Below are positions 26,701 through 34,903 of a DNA stretch of 64,000 nt, in pieces. A program made the position numbers and the translations under genes. The stretch is from Scalindua sp964437425 (lineage in GTDB: Bacteria > Planctomycetota > Brocadiia > Brocadiales > Scalinduaceae). Within the stretch, counting starts at the first letter, position 1, and each line of letters starts with the position of its first letter. The notes beneath the pieces were generated by a model. That model was not told the origin of the DNA, did not search any database, and saw nothing but the letters and a program-made list of their open reading frames with translations. The stretch covers positions 1 to 64,000 of the forward strand of contig CAYTGO010000008.1 in NCBI GenBank assembly GCA_964437425.1, in the 5' to 3' direction.

Positions 26701-27887
26701 CTCGATCCGCTTGATCCGAATATTTGCCAGGATGCTGACGCTGACGGCTGTGACGATTGTGCTGTAGGCACAGACGGATTTGGCCCNNNNNNNNNNNNNN
26801 NNNNNNNNNNNNNNNNNNNNNNNNNNNNNNNNNNNNNNNNNNNNNNNNNNNNNNNNNNNNNNNNNNNNNNNNNNNNNNNNNNNNNNATGCTGACGCTGAC
26901 GGCTGTGACGATTGTGCTGTAGGCACAGACGGATTTGGCCCATTGCCTGACAATGATCCTTCAAATGACGGCACAGATACTGATGGTGATGGACTCTGCG
27001 ATATTGGCGATTCGTGCCCAACAGATCCATTTAATGATGCAGACGGAGATGGTGTCTGCGGTGATGTAGACAACTGTCCTGATACACCGAATGCAGATCA
27101 GACAGATGGTGATGGTGACGGTTGGGGTGATGCGTGTGACGCATGTCCGGACCTGCCTGCTGGTAACGATCCTGATCCTGACAGACTGGGTTGTCCAAAT
27201 AATCTGCCGCCGGTTGCTCTGTGTAAGGACGTAACAGTTTCAGCAGATACTGTCTGTTCAGCCAGTGCTTCCATAGATAATGGTTCATTCGATCCTGATG
27301 CAGGTGATACACTCATCATTACTCAGGATCCTGCCGGACCATACTTGTTGGGAGTTACTGAAGTAGAGCTTACAGTGTCTGATGGCCAGCTAGAAGCCAA
27401 GTGTACAGCAACTGTAACTGTAGTGGATGATAATGCTCCAACTGTGACTGCGGAGCTGGTACCGGTTGCAGGAACGTTCAAGAAAACAAAAGGTTGTTTT
27501 ACTGTAGAGTTTGCGGCAACTGACAACTGTGATATAAGCCCTGGACTTACCGCAGATTTAAATGGATATCAGGTAACTAACGGACAGATTGTCGAGCTTA
27601 AGAAGAAAAAGAAGTTTAAAGTAAAAACAAAGAGAGAAGGCCGCAGTGATGATGACAGTCGTGGTGGTCGCCGTTGCGATGCCGATGTAAAGTTCGAAGG
27701 TCCTAACTTTACTTTAACTGTAACAGCTACAGATGAGAGTGGTAACGAAGGCACTGGTACAGATGTGCATATATTCAAACGTAGCCGCAGCGGTGATGAT
27801 AGCAGTAGTGGTCACAAGAATAGAAAGAGAAAGAAGAAGCGCCATGGCAGTGATGATGACAGTAGAAGTGGCCATCGGAAGAAGTAG
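23719..27887 (+). CDS. giant SBBP-repeat / thrombospondin-3-repeat exported protein (interrupted by an assembly gap)
   Basis: GTG start with AAGGAGGA 8 bases upstream. Removing the N gap and its 55-base duplicate (155 bases) gives one frame of 1337 residues. There is an N-terminal membrane or signal segment (9-27), then a beta-rich region to about 290. Seven SBBP beta-propeller repeats follow (YSTYLGG...GIAVDSSGSAYVTGYT...DAFVTKL). Next come a MopE-like metal-binding motif (CDDENRNINPGALEICDG), calcium-type DxDxDG repeats including 65-residue tandem copies, an HYR-like domain, and a basic tail rich in Lys, Arg and Ser. It is probably secreted or at the cell surface, in adhesion or matrix roles. 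The true number of 65-residue repeats is uncertain. Confidence 0.88.
26269..26786 (+). repeat. 195-bp tandem repeats encoding acidic calcium-binding units
   Basis: Unit starts at 26269, 26464 and 26659, nearly identical at nucleotide level (one C/T change noted near the start of unit 1). Each encodes 65 residues of DPDDDNDGVIDSNDLD type. Unit 3 runs into the N gap, and a fourth partial, diverging unit follows after it. Confidence 0.93.
26787..26886. other. 100-N assembly gap inside the tandem repeat
   Basis: Flanked by 55-base identical sequences (26732-26786 and 26887-26941). Because it sits in a 195-bp repeat array, the true copy number cannot be read from this assembly. Confidence 0.95.
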
Positions 27888-27912
27888 TAGTCATTTCTTA
27901 TATTGATGAGTA

Positions 27913-27946
27913 ATGGGTGTCGCCTTTTTATTCAGGCGATACCCAT
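27913..27946. terminator. hairpin between convergent genes
   Basis: ATGGGTGTCGCC and GGCGATACCCAT form a 12-bp stem with one G-U pair and a 10-base loop, between the SBBP gene and the cytochrome gene. Likely bidirectional. Confidence 0.7.
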
Positions 27947-27956
27947 GCTCTTATTT

Positions 27957-28523
27957 TCAGTTTGCCTCTCCTTCATGCATCAGGCTCTTCAGGATTTCCT
28001 TACCATCAGAGTTCAATTCAAACTGTTCCTTCTCAACATGACATTTCAAACATTTTCTATTGCCCTTTTTAGTCCATTTTTGCAGCAACATAGCAGTTTT
28101 TGCAGTACTCCCCTCTGGCGTAAGAGTATCTTTCCCATTGTGGCAAAAGTCACATTTTACATCCATCATCTCTGATAGTTCGAACATCTTTCCTGCAATT
28201 TTATATTTGCTTGTAAACCGTTTATTCCCTGTATGGCAGTAATCACACTTTACGCCAATAGCAATTGAGGCCTGCATGTCTCTCTTCGCCCTGTTTCCTT
28301 TTTCCGTAAATTCTGTCACATCGTTATCATGGCAGGTAGAACACTCCTCCCCTAACAATGCTGCAACTTCATTGGCACATTGACGGCCTTTTTCCTCTCT
28401 AGTTCCCTTTAAGTAAGTTTCCTGTAATGCATCAGGTTCCGGAAGATCTGATTGCCCTGCCCATAAAAGACCAGAAGTGACAACCATTAAAAAAGCGATA
28501 CTCAAAATTTTAGTTTTTTTCAT
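27957..28523 (-). CDS. tetraheme c-type cytochrome
   Basis: 188 residues from the ATG at 28523 (GAGGG 9 bases upstream; a TTG three codons earlier is less likely). A signal peptide is cleaved near LWAGQ. Four CXXCH heme-binding motifs are present: CSTCH, CDYCH, CDFCH and CLKCH. The spacing is wide in the first half, with a Lys-rich background, as in periplasmic electron-transfer cytochromes of anaerobes. The partner is unknown. It lies between the surface protein and the HypC-HydE operon. Confidence 0.92.
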   Translation of the reverse strand: MKKTKILSIAFLMVVTSGLLWAGQSDLPEPDALQETYLKGTREEKGRQCANEVAALLGEECSTCHDNDVTEFTEKGNRAKRDMQASIAIGVKCDYCHTGNKRFTSKYKIAGKMFELSEMMDVKCDFCHNGKDTLTPEGSTAKTAMLLQKWTKKGNRKCLKCHVEKEQFELNSDGKEILKSLMHEGEAN

Positions 28524-28805
28524 TTGTAACAACCCTCATTGTTAAATTTGAAAAAAGTCTCTGTTTATAAATATTTATAAATCAAACGTAACCAAATGAT
28601 AAATCTGTGTTCTCAACATCCTTTTCTACTACTAGATAACTCGTAGATTATATAAAAGATTGGTCAAATTATAAAGATGTTTGTTTCTGTATCAAATGTT
28701 CTGGAAAAAAGTTAGACAATTATAGTTTTAAGTGATAGTTTGAGTGAGTATGATAGAAGTGTCTATTGTACTCAAAAATCTAGAGACAAAACTGAAACTT
28801 AAATT

Positions 28806-30101
28806 ATGTGTTATGCAATCCCGGGAAACGTAAAGAGCATTGACGGTAATCTGATTACAGTAGATTATTTTGGTGAGAAGAGGAAGGCCAGGAATGATTT
28901 CTATGATCTCAAGGTGGGTGATTATGTCTATGCACAGGGTGGTTTTGTAGTAGAGAAAATAGAAGAGAATGATGCTGAAGAGATTCTGGACACATGGAAA
29001 GAGCTGTTCTTTGAGCTGAAAAAGACGGATGCAAAACTTTCCAAATTGTATAACGACAAGCCCAATCTGGATAAGGCCTTCCTGAAGATCATCGATAGAG
29101 CAACATATGGCAAGTCAATATCTCATGAGGAAGCGTTGAGATTACTCTTAAGTAGGGATCCGGATGAAATTGAGATGCTACACAAATCAGCCAATTTCAT
29201 ACGTCAAAAATTTTTAGATAATAGCTGCTGTGTTCACGGAATAATTGAGTTTTCAAACAAGTGTGTTTGTCAATGTGAATATTGTGGAATTAATTCAGAG
29301 AACTCCAAACTCAAACGTTTCAGCCTTAACACCGGAGAAATTCTAGAAGTTGTTTATGATGCGGTAAAGCGCTTCGGGTTTAAGGGAATCGTCCTTCAAT
29401 CTGGTGAAGATCCATCTTACAAGCCAGAAGAGATTTTGGACCTGATTAAAAAGATACGGGAAAGCTATCCTGTATTTATCTTCCTGAGTGTTGGGGAAAG
29501 GGATGATGTGTTTTATCGAAAAGCATTTGATGCGGGTGCCAAGGCTGTCTTGTTTAGATTTGAAACTTCTGATAGTAATATGTATTCAAAGCTGCATCCT
29601 CATTCATCTTTGAAGGAGCGAATCAAGTATCTTAAGCTGTTTAAGAATATCGGATACATTATTGCCACTGGAAGCCTCATTGGCCTGCCCGGACAGAAGC
29701 CTGAAGGTGTTATTGACGACTTTATGTTTGCTAAAGAGCTGGGTTGTGATATGTACTCATTCGGCCCATTTATTCCACATCCGGACACTCTGCTTCGCGG
29801 CCACAGTGCACCTGATGCTGAATATGTACTTAAGGCCATCTCTGTCTTACGACTGATAGATCCCTACGGAAAGATTCTTGTAACTACGGCTCTGGAATCT
29901 ATAAACCAACAGGCAAGGCGACAAGCCCTTATGGGAGGGGCAAATTCAATAATGCTGAACCTTACACCTAAGAATTACGTTGGATTCTACGATATCTACC
30001 CCAACAGGGCAACGGTAGACGTATCTGTTGAGAAACAGATTGCGGATGCGTTGCAACTGCTTAAGAGTATAGGAAGGGCTCCTACAGATTTAGGAATATG
30101 A
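28806..30101 (+). CDS. hydE: HypC-HydE fusion: hydrogenase maturation chaperone domain joined to a radical SAM [FeFe]-hydrogenase maturase
   Basis: 431 residues. Residues 1-70 are a HypC/HupF domain: MCYAIPGNVKSIDGN opening with the essential Cys2, then LKVGDYVYAQGGFVVEKI. In E. coli HypC the His of HVGFA is conserved; here it is Gln. Residues 75-431 are HydE, with the radical SAM triad Cys153/Cys157/Cys160 (CX3CX2C), FKGIVLQSGEDP and FGPFIPHPDT. HydE makes part of the [FeFe] H-cluster; HypC carries the Fe(CN)2CO unit of [NiFe]-hydrogenase. I know of no described enzyme combining them. The stop overlaps the HydG start by four bases. Neither HydF nor HypD is nearby. Confidence 0.9.
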   Translation: MCYAIPGNVKSIDGNLITVDYFGEKRKARNDFYDLKVGDYVYAQGGFVVEKIEENDAEEILDTWKELFFELKKTDAKLSKLYNDKPNLDKAFLKIIDRATYGKSISHEEALRLLLSRDPDEIEMLHKSANFIRQKFLDNSCCVHGIIEFSNKCVCQCEYCGINSENSKLKRFSLNTGEILEVVYDAVKRFGFKGIVLQSGEDPSYKPEEILDLIKKIRESYPVFIFLSVGERDDVFYRKAFDAGAKAVLFRFETSDSNMYSKLHPHSSLKERIKYLKLFKNIGYIIATGSLIGLPGQKPEGVIDDFMFAKELGCDMYSFGPFIPHPDTLLRGHSAPDAEYVLKAISVLRLIDPYGKILVTTALESINQQARRQALMGGANSIMLNLTPKNYVGFYDIYPNRATVDVSVEKQIADALQLLKSIGRAPTDLGI

Positions 30102-31474
30102 AAAACTTTATTAACGAAGACAAAATATCTGATATTCTGGAAGAAACACAGGAACCATCACGTCAACGTGTCGAAACTATAATCAATAAATCTTTAGCAC
30201 TAAAAGGCCTTAGTCCTGAAGAGGCAGCCGTCCTTTTGAATTGTGATGAAAAGTCCGCCTTGAGCAGAATATTCGAAACGGCTAAACAGATAAAAGAGAA
30301 AATCTACGGCAATCGCCTTGTTCTGTTTGCACCACTTTATCTATCTAACAGATGCATTAACAACTGTCTTTATTGTGGATTCCGTAAAGAAAGCTTTAAC
30401 ACTGAAACACAACTTTTAGATACAGATGAAATACGCGAGGAGACCAGAGCTCTGATCTCACAGGGACACAAAAGGCTCCTCATTGTCTCTGCAGAGGACC
30501 CTGCAGTCAATATAGATTATATAGAAAATGCAATAAAAACCGTTTACAACACAAAGGTAGGCAACGGAGACATAAGGAGAGTAAACATTAATGTGGCCCC
30601 AATGGAAGTGGGAGATTTCAAAAGGCTTAAGCAGACCGGTATAGGAACATATCAACTATTCCAGGAAACATATCACAGAGACACATATAGTAAACTGCAT
30701 ACATCGGGGCCAAAATCTGATTATTTAAAACGGCTTTACGCATGTGACCTTGCTCAAAGTGCCGGCATAGATGATGTGGGCATAGGTGCACTGTTTGGCC
30801 TTTATGATTACAAATTTGAAGTACTGGCACTGATGTTTCATACTATGCATCTTGAAGAAGTGTTCGGGGTAGGTCCTCATACTATTTCTGTTCCAAGGCT
30901 TGAACAGGCACAAGGCTCCAGCATTGCTTCCACCCCCCCCTACCCGGTATCAGATACTGATCTTAAGAAGATAATTGCAGTTCTCCGTCTTGCTGTCCCG
31001 TATACCGGCATAATACTTTCCACAAGAGAGAATGCGGTTCTGAGAAGCGAACTTATTTATCTGGGAGTGTCACAGATATCGGCGGGTTCAAAAACACTAC
31101 CCGGCAGCTACAGCAACAATAAAAATGGACAAGAACAATTCAATATATCGGATGAGCGTTCCCTTTCGGAAGTTATTGAAGACATGACCAACAGGGGATT
31201 TGTTCCAAGTTTCTGCACCTCATGTTATCGTACCGGAAGGACAGGTGAGGATTTTATGGATCTGGCCAAGCCCGGCGACATTAAGAACTTTTGCCAGCCA
31301 AACGCACTTCTTACATTTGAAGAGTATCTGCTGGACTATAATCCGGAACTTGCCGGGAAGACAAAGTCCCTTATATCCTCAGAGATTAGTAAGATTCCTG
31401 ATCCGGAAGTCAGGAAGATGACATCTGGCAAAATAGAGTCTCTATCCCGTGGTAAAAGAGATCTCTATTTTTAG
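30098..31474 (+). CDS. hydG: HydG, radical SAM tyrosine lyase producing CO and cyanide ligands
   Basis: 458 residues, the normal HydG length. The radical SAM cluster binds Cys86/Cys90/Cys93 (CINNCLYC). The C-terminal auxiliary cluster motif CX2CX22C (Cys373, Cys376, Cys399) distinguishes HydG from ThiH. HydG cleaves tyrosine to p-cresol, CO and CN-, delivered as an Fe(CO)2CN synthon to [FeFe]-hydrogenase assembly. Start and stop overlap with the HypC-HydE gene (ATGA), so the two are made together. No [FeFe]-hydrogenase or hydF lies in the window. Confidence 0.94.
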   Translation: MKNFINEDKISDILEETQEPSRQRVETIINKSLALKGLSPEEAAVLLNCDEKSALSRIFETAKQIKEKIYGNRLVLFAPLYLSNRCINNCLYCGFRKESFNTETQLLDTDEIREETRALISQGHKRLLIVSAEDPAVNIDYIENAIKTVYNTKVGNGDIRRVNINVAPMEVGDFKRLKQTGIGTYQLFQETYHRDTYSKLHTSGPKSDYLKRLYACDLAQSAGIDDVGIGALFGLYDYKFEVLALMFHTMHLEEVFGVGPHTISVPRLEQAQGSSIASTPPYPVSDTDLKKIIAVLRLAVPYTGIILSTRENAVLRSELIYLGVSQISAGSKTLPGSYSNNKNGQEQFNISDERSLSEVIEDMTNRGFVPSFCTSCYRTGRTGEDFMDLAKPGDIKNFCQPNALLTFEEYLLDYNPELAGKTKSLISSEISKIPDPEVRKMTSGKIESLSRGKRDLYF

Positions 31475-31508
31475 TGGTTTTCACAATCTGGAAATGACGT
31501 TAATTCTT

Positions 31509-33314
31509 TCAACTTCCAATTGAACATTCAGCCTCTTCTGACATACCTTCAGATGATATTTCCTTCAAAAATTGTGTAGCAATTTCAGCGGGCAAGGGAC
31601 GACAGAAATAAAAACCCTGCAAACAATCACACCTATGCTCATGCAGAAAAGTAATCTGCTCTTTTGTTTCCACACCCTCGGCTACTGACTGTAACCCCAG
31701 GCTTCTGGCCAGAGTGATTATAACCTTAATAATTTCTTCATCATCACGGTCCTTACCGATACCTTGCACAAAGGACATGTCAATCTTTATGGCATCAATC
31801 GGTAAACGCTTAAGGTAATTCAAGGAAGAGTAAGATGTGCCAAAATCATCTACCGCAATACGTGCACCTAACTGATGTATTTTCCCAAGCAATGCAATCG
31901 TTTCTTCAGGATGATCCATAATAGCACTCTCTGTCAATTCCAGTTCTAAATAACGTGGATCTAACTCTGTTATAGATAGGATTCTTTGTAACGTATCCCA
32001 GAAAGTTTTCTGTTTCAACTGCTTGACAGAAACGTTAACGGCAAGTGTTACATCCTTTGACAAGTAATTATTTTTCTCCCACTCACGAATTTGCAGGCAT
32101 GCAGTATGTAATACCCATTCACTGATAGGGTTAATCAACCCTGTTTTCTCTGCCATAGGAATAAACCTGCCCGGACTTATCATCCCTAGTTTGCTGTGCT
32201 GCCAGCGAATCAAGGCTTCCATACCAATAACTCTGCCACTCATATCTACCTTTGGCTGATAATAAAGAGTAAATTCGTCCTGATCAAGAGCACGTCGAAG
32301 ATCATTTTCAAGATGTATACGTTTTACTGTCTGTTCGTGCAATTCCTGAGAATAAAATTGATAGTTGTTCCTGCCAGTTGTCTTTGCAAGATACATTGCA
32401 GTATCAGCAGACTTACAGATACTTTCAGGATCCTCCCCTGCATCTGGACACATTGCAACACCAACACTACAACTTACAAAGACTTCGTTACTACCCAACT
32501 TATGAAATGGAGCGAGAACATCAAGTATACCTTGTGCGACATGTGCAGCAGCATCGGGATCGCAATCATCAATAAAAACAGCGAACTCATCACCCCCCAT
32601 GCGTGCTACAAGATCAACCCCACGTACACGATCCTTTAATCTACCAGCAACACTTTTCAATAACATATCACCGGCATCATGCCCCAGAGTATCATTGATA
32701 TCCTTGAAATGGTCCAGATCCAGAAACATCAAAGCAAATGTATTGTGATTACGACGTGTCTTAGACAGGCCCCTTATTAAAACCTCTCTCAAAAGAGTAC
32801 GATTAGCCAGCCCGGTTACGTTGTCATAGCGCGCGACCTGTACTAATTGCTCCTCTACTTTCTTTCGCTCTTCTATCTCCTCTGTAAGCTGCTTAAGTGC
32901 ATGCTTATTACTTTCAAGAACGCTCGTGAGGCTTGTCTCATCCTGTATTGCAAAAAGGGCATATAATTCCCCCTCTTCCTGCGCAGGAATACTGGTAATA
33001 AACGTACTTTGGGTACGAAATCCCCCTCCGGGCAGAGGCGATGGTATAACATACTTATGAAGCTGAGAAGAGAAAACTATAGGAGGGCTGGATTTGAATA
33101 TATCCTTGATGCGGTCAATATACCTATTATCTCCCAGATGCAGAAAATGAGTCATCAGGTTTGTGCCAACAATCTTGTCCCTTGAAATGCCCGTCCAGGC
33201 TTCCATGCATCTGTTCCAATAGATGACAATAAAATCCTTCCTGAGAACAAATTGACCTATTGGAGCGTGATCGAGTATTTCAAATTTATCGGCTGCTATC
33301 TTTATTTCATCCAT
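31509..33314 (-). CDS. PAS-GGDEF-EAL cyclic di-GMP turnover protein
   Basis: 601 residues. A PAS domain (about 10-135), a coiled linker, GGDEF with intact MGGDEF and an RGVD I-site five residues before it, then EAL with YYQPKVDMSGRVIGMEALIRWQ and DDFGTSYSSLNYL. Both catalytic signatures look complete, so it could make or degrade cyclic di-GMP; which dominates cannot be told. There is no membrane segment, so sensing is cytoplasmic. It lies three bases downstream of the CheC-like gene on the same strand. Confidence 0.93.
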   Translation of the reverse strand: MDEIKIAADKFEILDHAPIGQFVLRKDFIVIYWNRCMEAWTGISRDKIVGTNLMTHFLHLGDNRYIDRIKDIFKSSPPIVFSSQLHKYVIPSPLPGGGFRTQSTFITSIPAQEEGELYALFAIQDETSLTSVLESNKHALKQLTEEIEERKKVEEQLVQVARYDNVTGLANRTLLREVLIRGLSKTRRNHNTFALMFLDLDHFKDINDTLGHDAGDMLLKSVAGRLKDRVRGVDLVARMGGDEFAVFIDDCDPDAAAHVAQGILDVLAPFHKLGSNEVFVSCSVGVAMCPDAGEDPESICKSADTAMYLAKTTGRNNYQFYSQELHEQTVKRIHLENDLRRALDQDEFTLYYQPKVDMSGRVIGMEALIRWQHSKLGMISPGRFIPMAEKTGLINPISEWVLHTACLQIREWEKNNYLSKDVTLAVNVSVKQLKQKTFWDTLQRILSITELDPRYLELELTESAIMDHPEETIALLGKIHQLGARIAVDDFGTSYSSLNYLKRLPIDAIKIDMSFVQGIGKDRDDEEIIKVIITLARSLGLQSVAEGVETKEQITFLHEHRCDCLQGFYFCRPLPAEIATQFLKEISSEGMSEEAECSIGS

Positions 33315-33316
33315 AG

Positions 33317-33928
33317 TTATTTACTATATAGTTTATCAATCTCCAACAATATATTTCTAAAAGTATCAAACTCAAAAACAATAAAGATACTTCCCTCTAT
33401 CTGAAGATTTTGCACCTTAAAAGTAGTCTCTGCTAATATAACAAACACATTATCTGATAAATCCTCTAGCCTCAAAAGATCTGACAACTCCCCTTCCATA
33501 TAACTCGGTAATGAATAATCTACTCGATCAGTCAAATAATTACTTATAGACCCCATAACACCATTGATAACAATATTTCCTACCTCACTCAGAGTCCCTG
33601 CCATAACACTATTCATACCTGTAGAACCATGCTCTTCATTTGTAAGAGCGGCTACCAGCTTTACGGCACTTTCTTCAGGAAAGACAAGCGTGGAATTTCC
33701 ATTAAATGATCCCTGGAAGCCAAGCGATACGGAAGCGAGTTTATCTCCACTCAATTCCGTACAAATATTACCGTTAATAAATTCACTTGATTCAATTATA
33801 GAAAGAGACGGTACTTTAAGTTCTATATGAGATTCCAACATTTCATTTAACATGTCAGCTGCTTTTCCCATTCCAACACCTATCATCTCTTTCAGAGCAT
33901 CCAACTGTTCAGCAGACATTGTAGACAT
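33317..33928 (-). CDS. CheC-family phosphatase-like protein
   Basis: 203 residues from the ATG at 33928, which overlaps the stop of the upstream receiver by one base (TGATG) with AGGAGG 9 bases upstream. Two CheC signature helices are visible: LKEMIGVGMGKAADMLNEML and SEVGNIVINGVMGSISNYL, each with the Glu/Asn or equivalent positions used to dephosphorylate CheY-P. Its neighbour is a CheY-like receiver, a natural substrate. No other chemotaxis genes are present. Confidence 0.85.
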   Translation of the reverse strand: MSTMSAEQLDALKEMIGVGMGKAADMLNEMLESHIELKVPSLSIIESSEFINGNICTELSGDKLASVSLGFQGSFNGNSTLVFPEESAVKLVAALTNEEHGSTGMNSVMAGTLSEVGNIVINGVMGSISNYLTDRVDYSLPSYMEGELSDLLRLEDLSDNVFVILAETTFKVQNLQIEGSIFIVFEFDTFRNILLEIDKLYSK

Positions 33929-34299
33929 CACTCCGCACCTCCTTTCGCAAAAAACTCTTCCAGATATTTCTGAATTTCATCTTTATTTGGAGGTTTATTG
34001 AAGAATTCTGTAGCACCTAGCCCAAAACATTGCTGGCGGACACTATCCTGTACATTAGCAGACATTACGATAACAGGTGTCTTTATGTTCTTGTCCTTTA
34101 CGCCAGAAAGCAATTCAATACCATCCATCTCAGGCATAAGCAGGTCCGTTATTACAAGATCGGGGTTTTCATTAATAATCCCATCCAGACCCTCCCGGCC
34201 ATTTGATGCTTCTATGACCTCATGACCTATCCCTGTCACAATCTTCCTTAGCATAGACCGTGTAAACATAGAATCGTCTACAAGCAGGACTTTTGCCAT
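33928..34299 (-). CDS. CheY-like response regulator
   Basis: 123 residues, a single receiver domain. It has the acidic pocket LLVDDSMFTRSMLRK, phosphoacceptor in LVITDLLMPEMDG, the T/S switch at VIVMSAN and Lys in FFNKPPN. It is coupled to the CheC-like gene. With CheC and the GGDEF-EAL protein it forms a three-gene unit, possibly linking phosphorylation to cyclic di-GMP. Confidence 0.93.
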   Translation of the reverse strand: MAKVLLVDDSMFTRSMLRKIVTGIGHEVIEASNGREGLDGIINENPDLVITDLLMPEMDGIELLSGVKDKNIKTPVIVMSANVQDSVRQQCFGLGATEFFNKPPNKDEIQKYLEEFFAKGGAE

Positions 34300-34642
34300 A
34301 CTCTGTCTCCTTTCTGTGCTATCCTCAGTTTCAATAATAGAGCAACACCTTGGATAGTGCTATTTATGTGCCAAATTACGATTTCAACCCAACAAATAAA
34401 TATTTTCTTAATAAAACTATTAACCATTGTGTATCAAGTAGTTAGGTAATTCGCAGAAGGAATTTTGTACAGTATTTGTCTCCACTTTCAACGCGCAAAC
34501 CGTTTATGTTTAATTTTTATACACTCTCGTAATTGAAGGACCAAACTTATGCATGGCGGCAATTACTGCACACGCCCATGCGGCAGTAAGGAGAGATGGA
34601 ATATGCACCCACTTCGTATCCTGTTGACACCTCATAGTATTT
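34300..34642. other. intergenic region without a gene
   Basis: About 343 bases between the receiver gene and a zinc-ribbon gene. I see no coding frame, hairpin with T-run, or RNA fold that I recognise. Confidence 0.3.
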
Positions 34643-34888
34643 TTACAATATGAAAAACATTATAAATGCCACAATTGTCAAAATAGCCACAATGATATAC
34701 AAAAACTTACTTTGAAGCATGGATGTCTTTGCCTCTGTATCTGAGTCATCAAGTGCAGGGAGATCCAGTCCGTCATACATAGTATCCTCTGACCATCCTG
34801 TATTCTCATCTGAACCACAATCAGGACATGATTTCGCTTTTATCGGTACCTCTGCCCCACAATTGGGACAATCAAAATAGTCTGACAT
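34643..34888 (-). CDS. zinc-ribbon membrane-anchored small protein
   Basis: 81 residues. The N-terminal zinc ribbon CPNCGAEVPIKAKSCPDCGSDE leads into a GWSEDTMYDGLDLP segment that I recognise from zinc-ribbon proteins of planctomycetes and delta-proteobacteria. A C-terminal membrane helix (about 60-80) would anchor it. The function is unknown. It lies just downstream of the NtrC-type regulator gene on the same strand. Confidence 0.8.
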   Translation of the reverse strand: MSDYFDCPNCGAEVPIKAKSCPDCGSDENTGWSEDTMYDGLDLPALDDSDTEAKTSMLQSKFLYIIVAILTIVAFIMFFIL

Positions 34889-34903
34889 AATATTATCTCC
34901 TAA

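Noticed and set aside
26181..26771. 196-residue minus-strand frame with perfect Ser/Pro repeats
   Set aside because: It is the antisense of the 195-bp repeat; the repeat length is a multiple of three, so all frames stay open. The plus-strand frame has the known calcium-type motif.
32196..32639. 147-residue plus-strand frame
   Set aside because: Antisense of the GGDEF-EAL gene, with no start site or domain.
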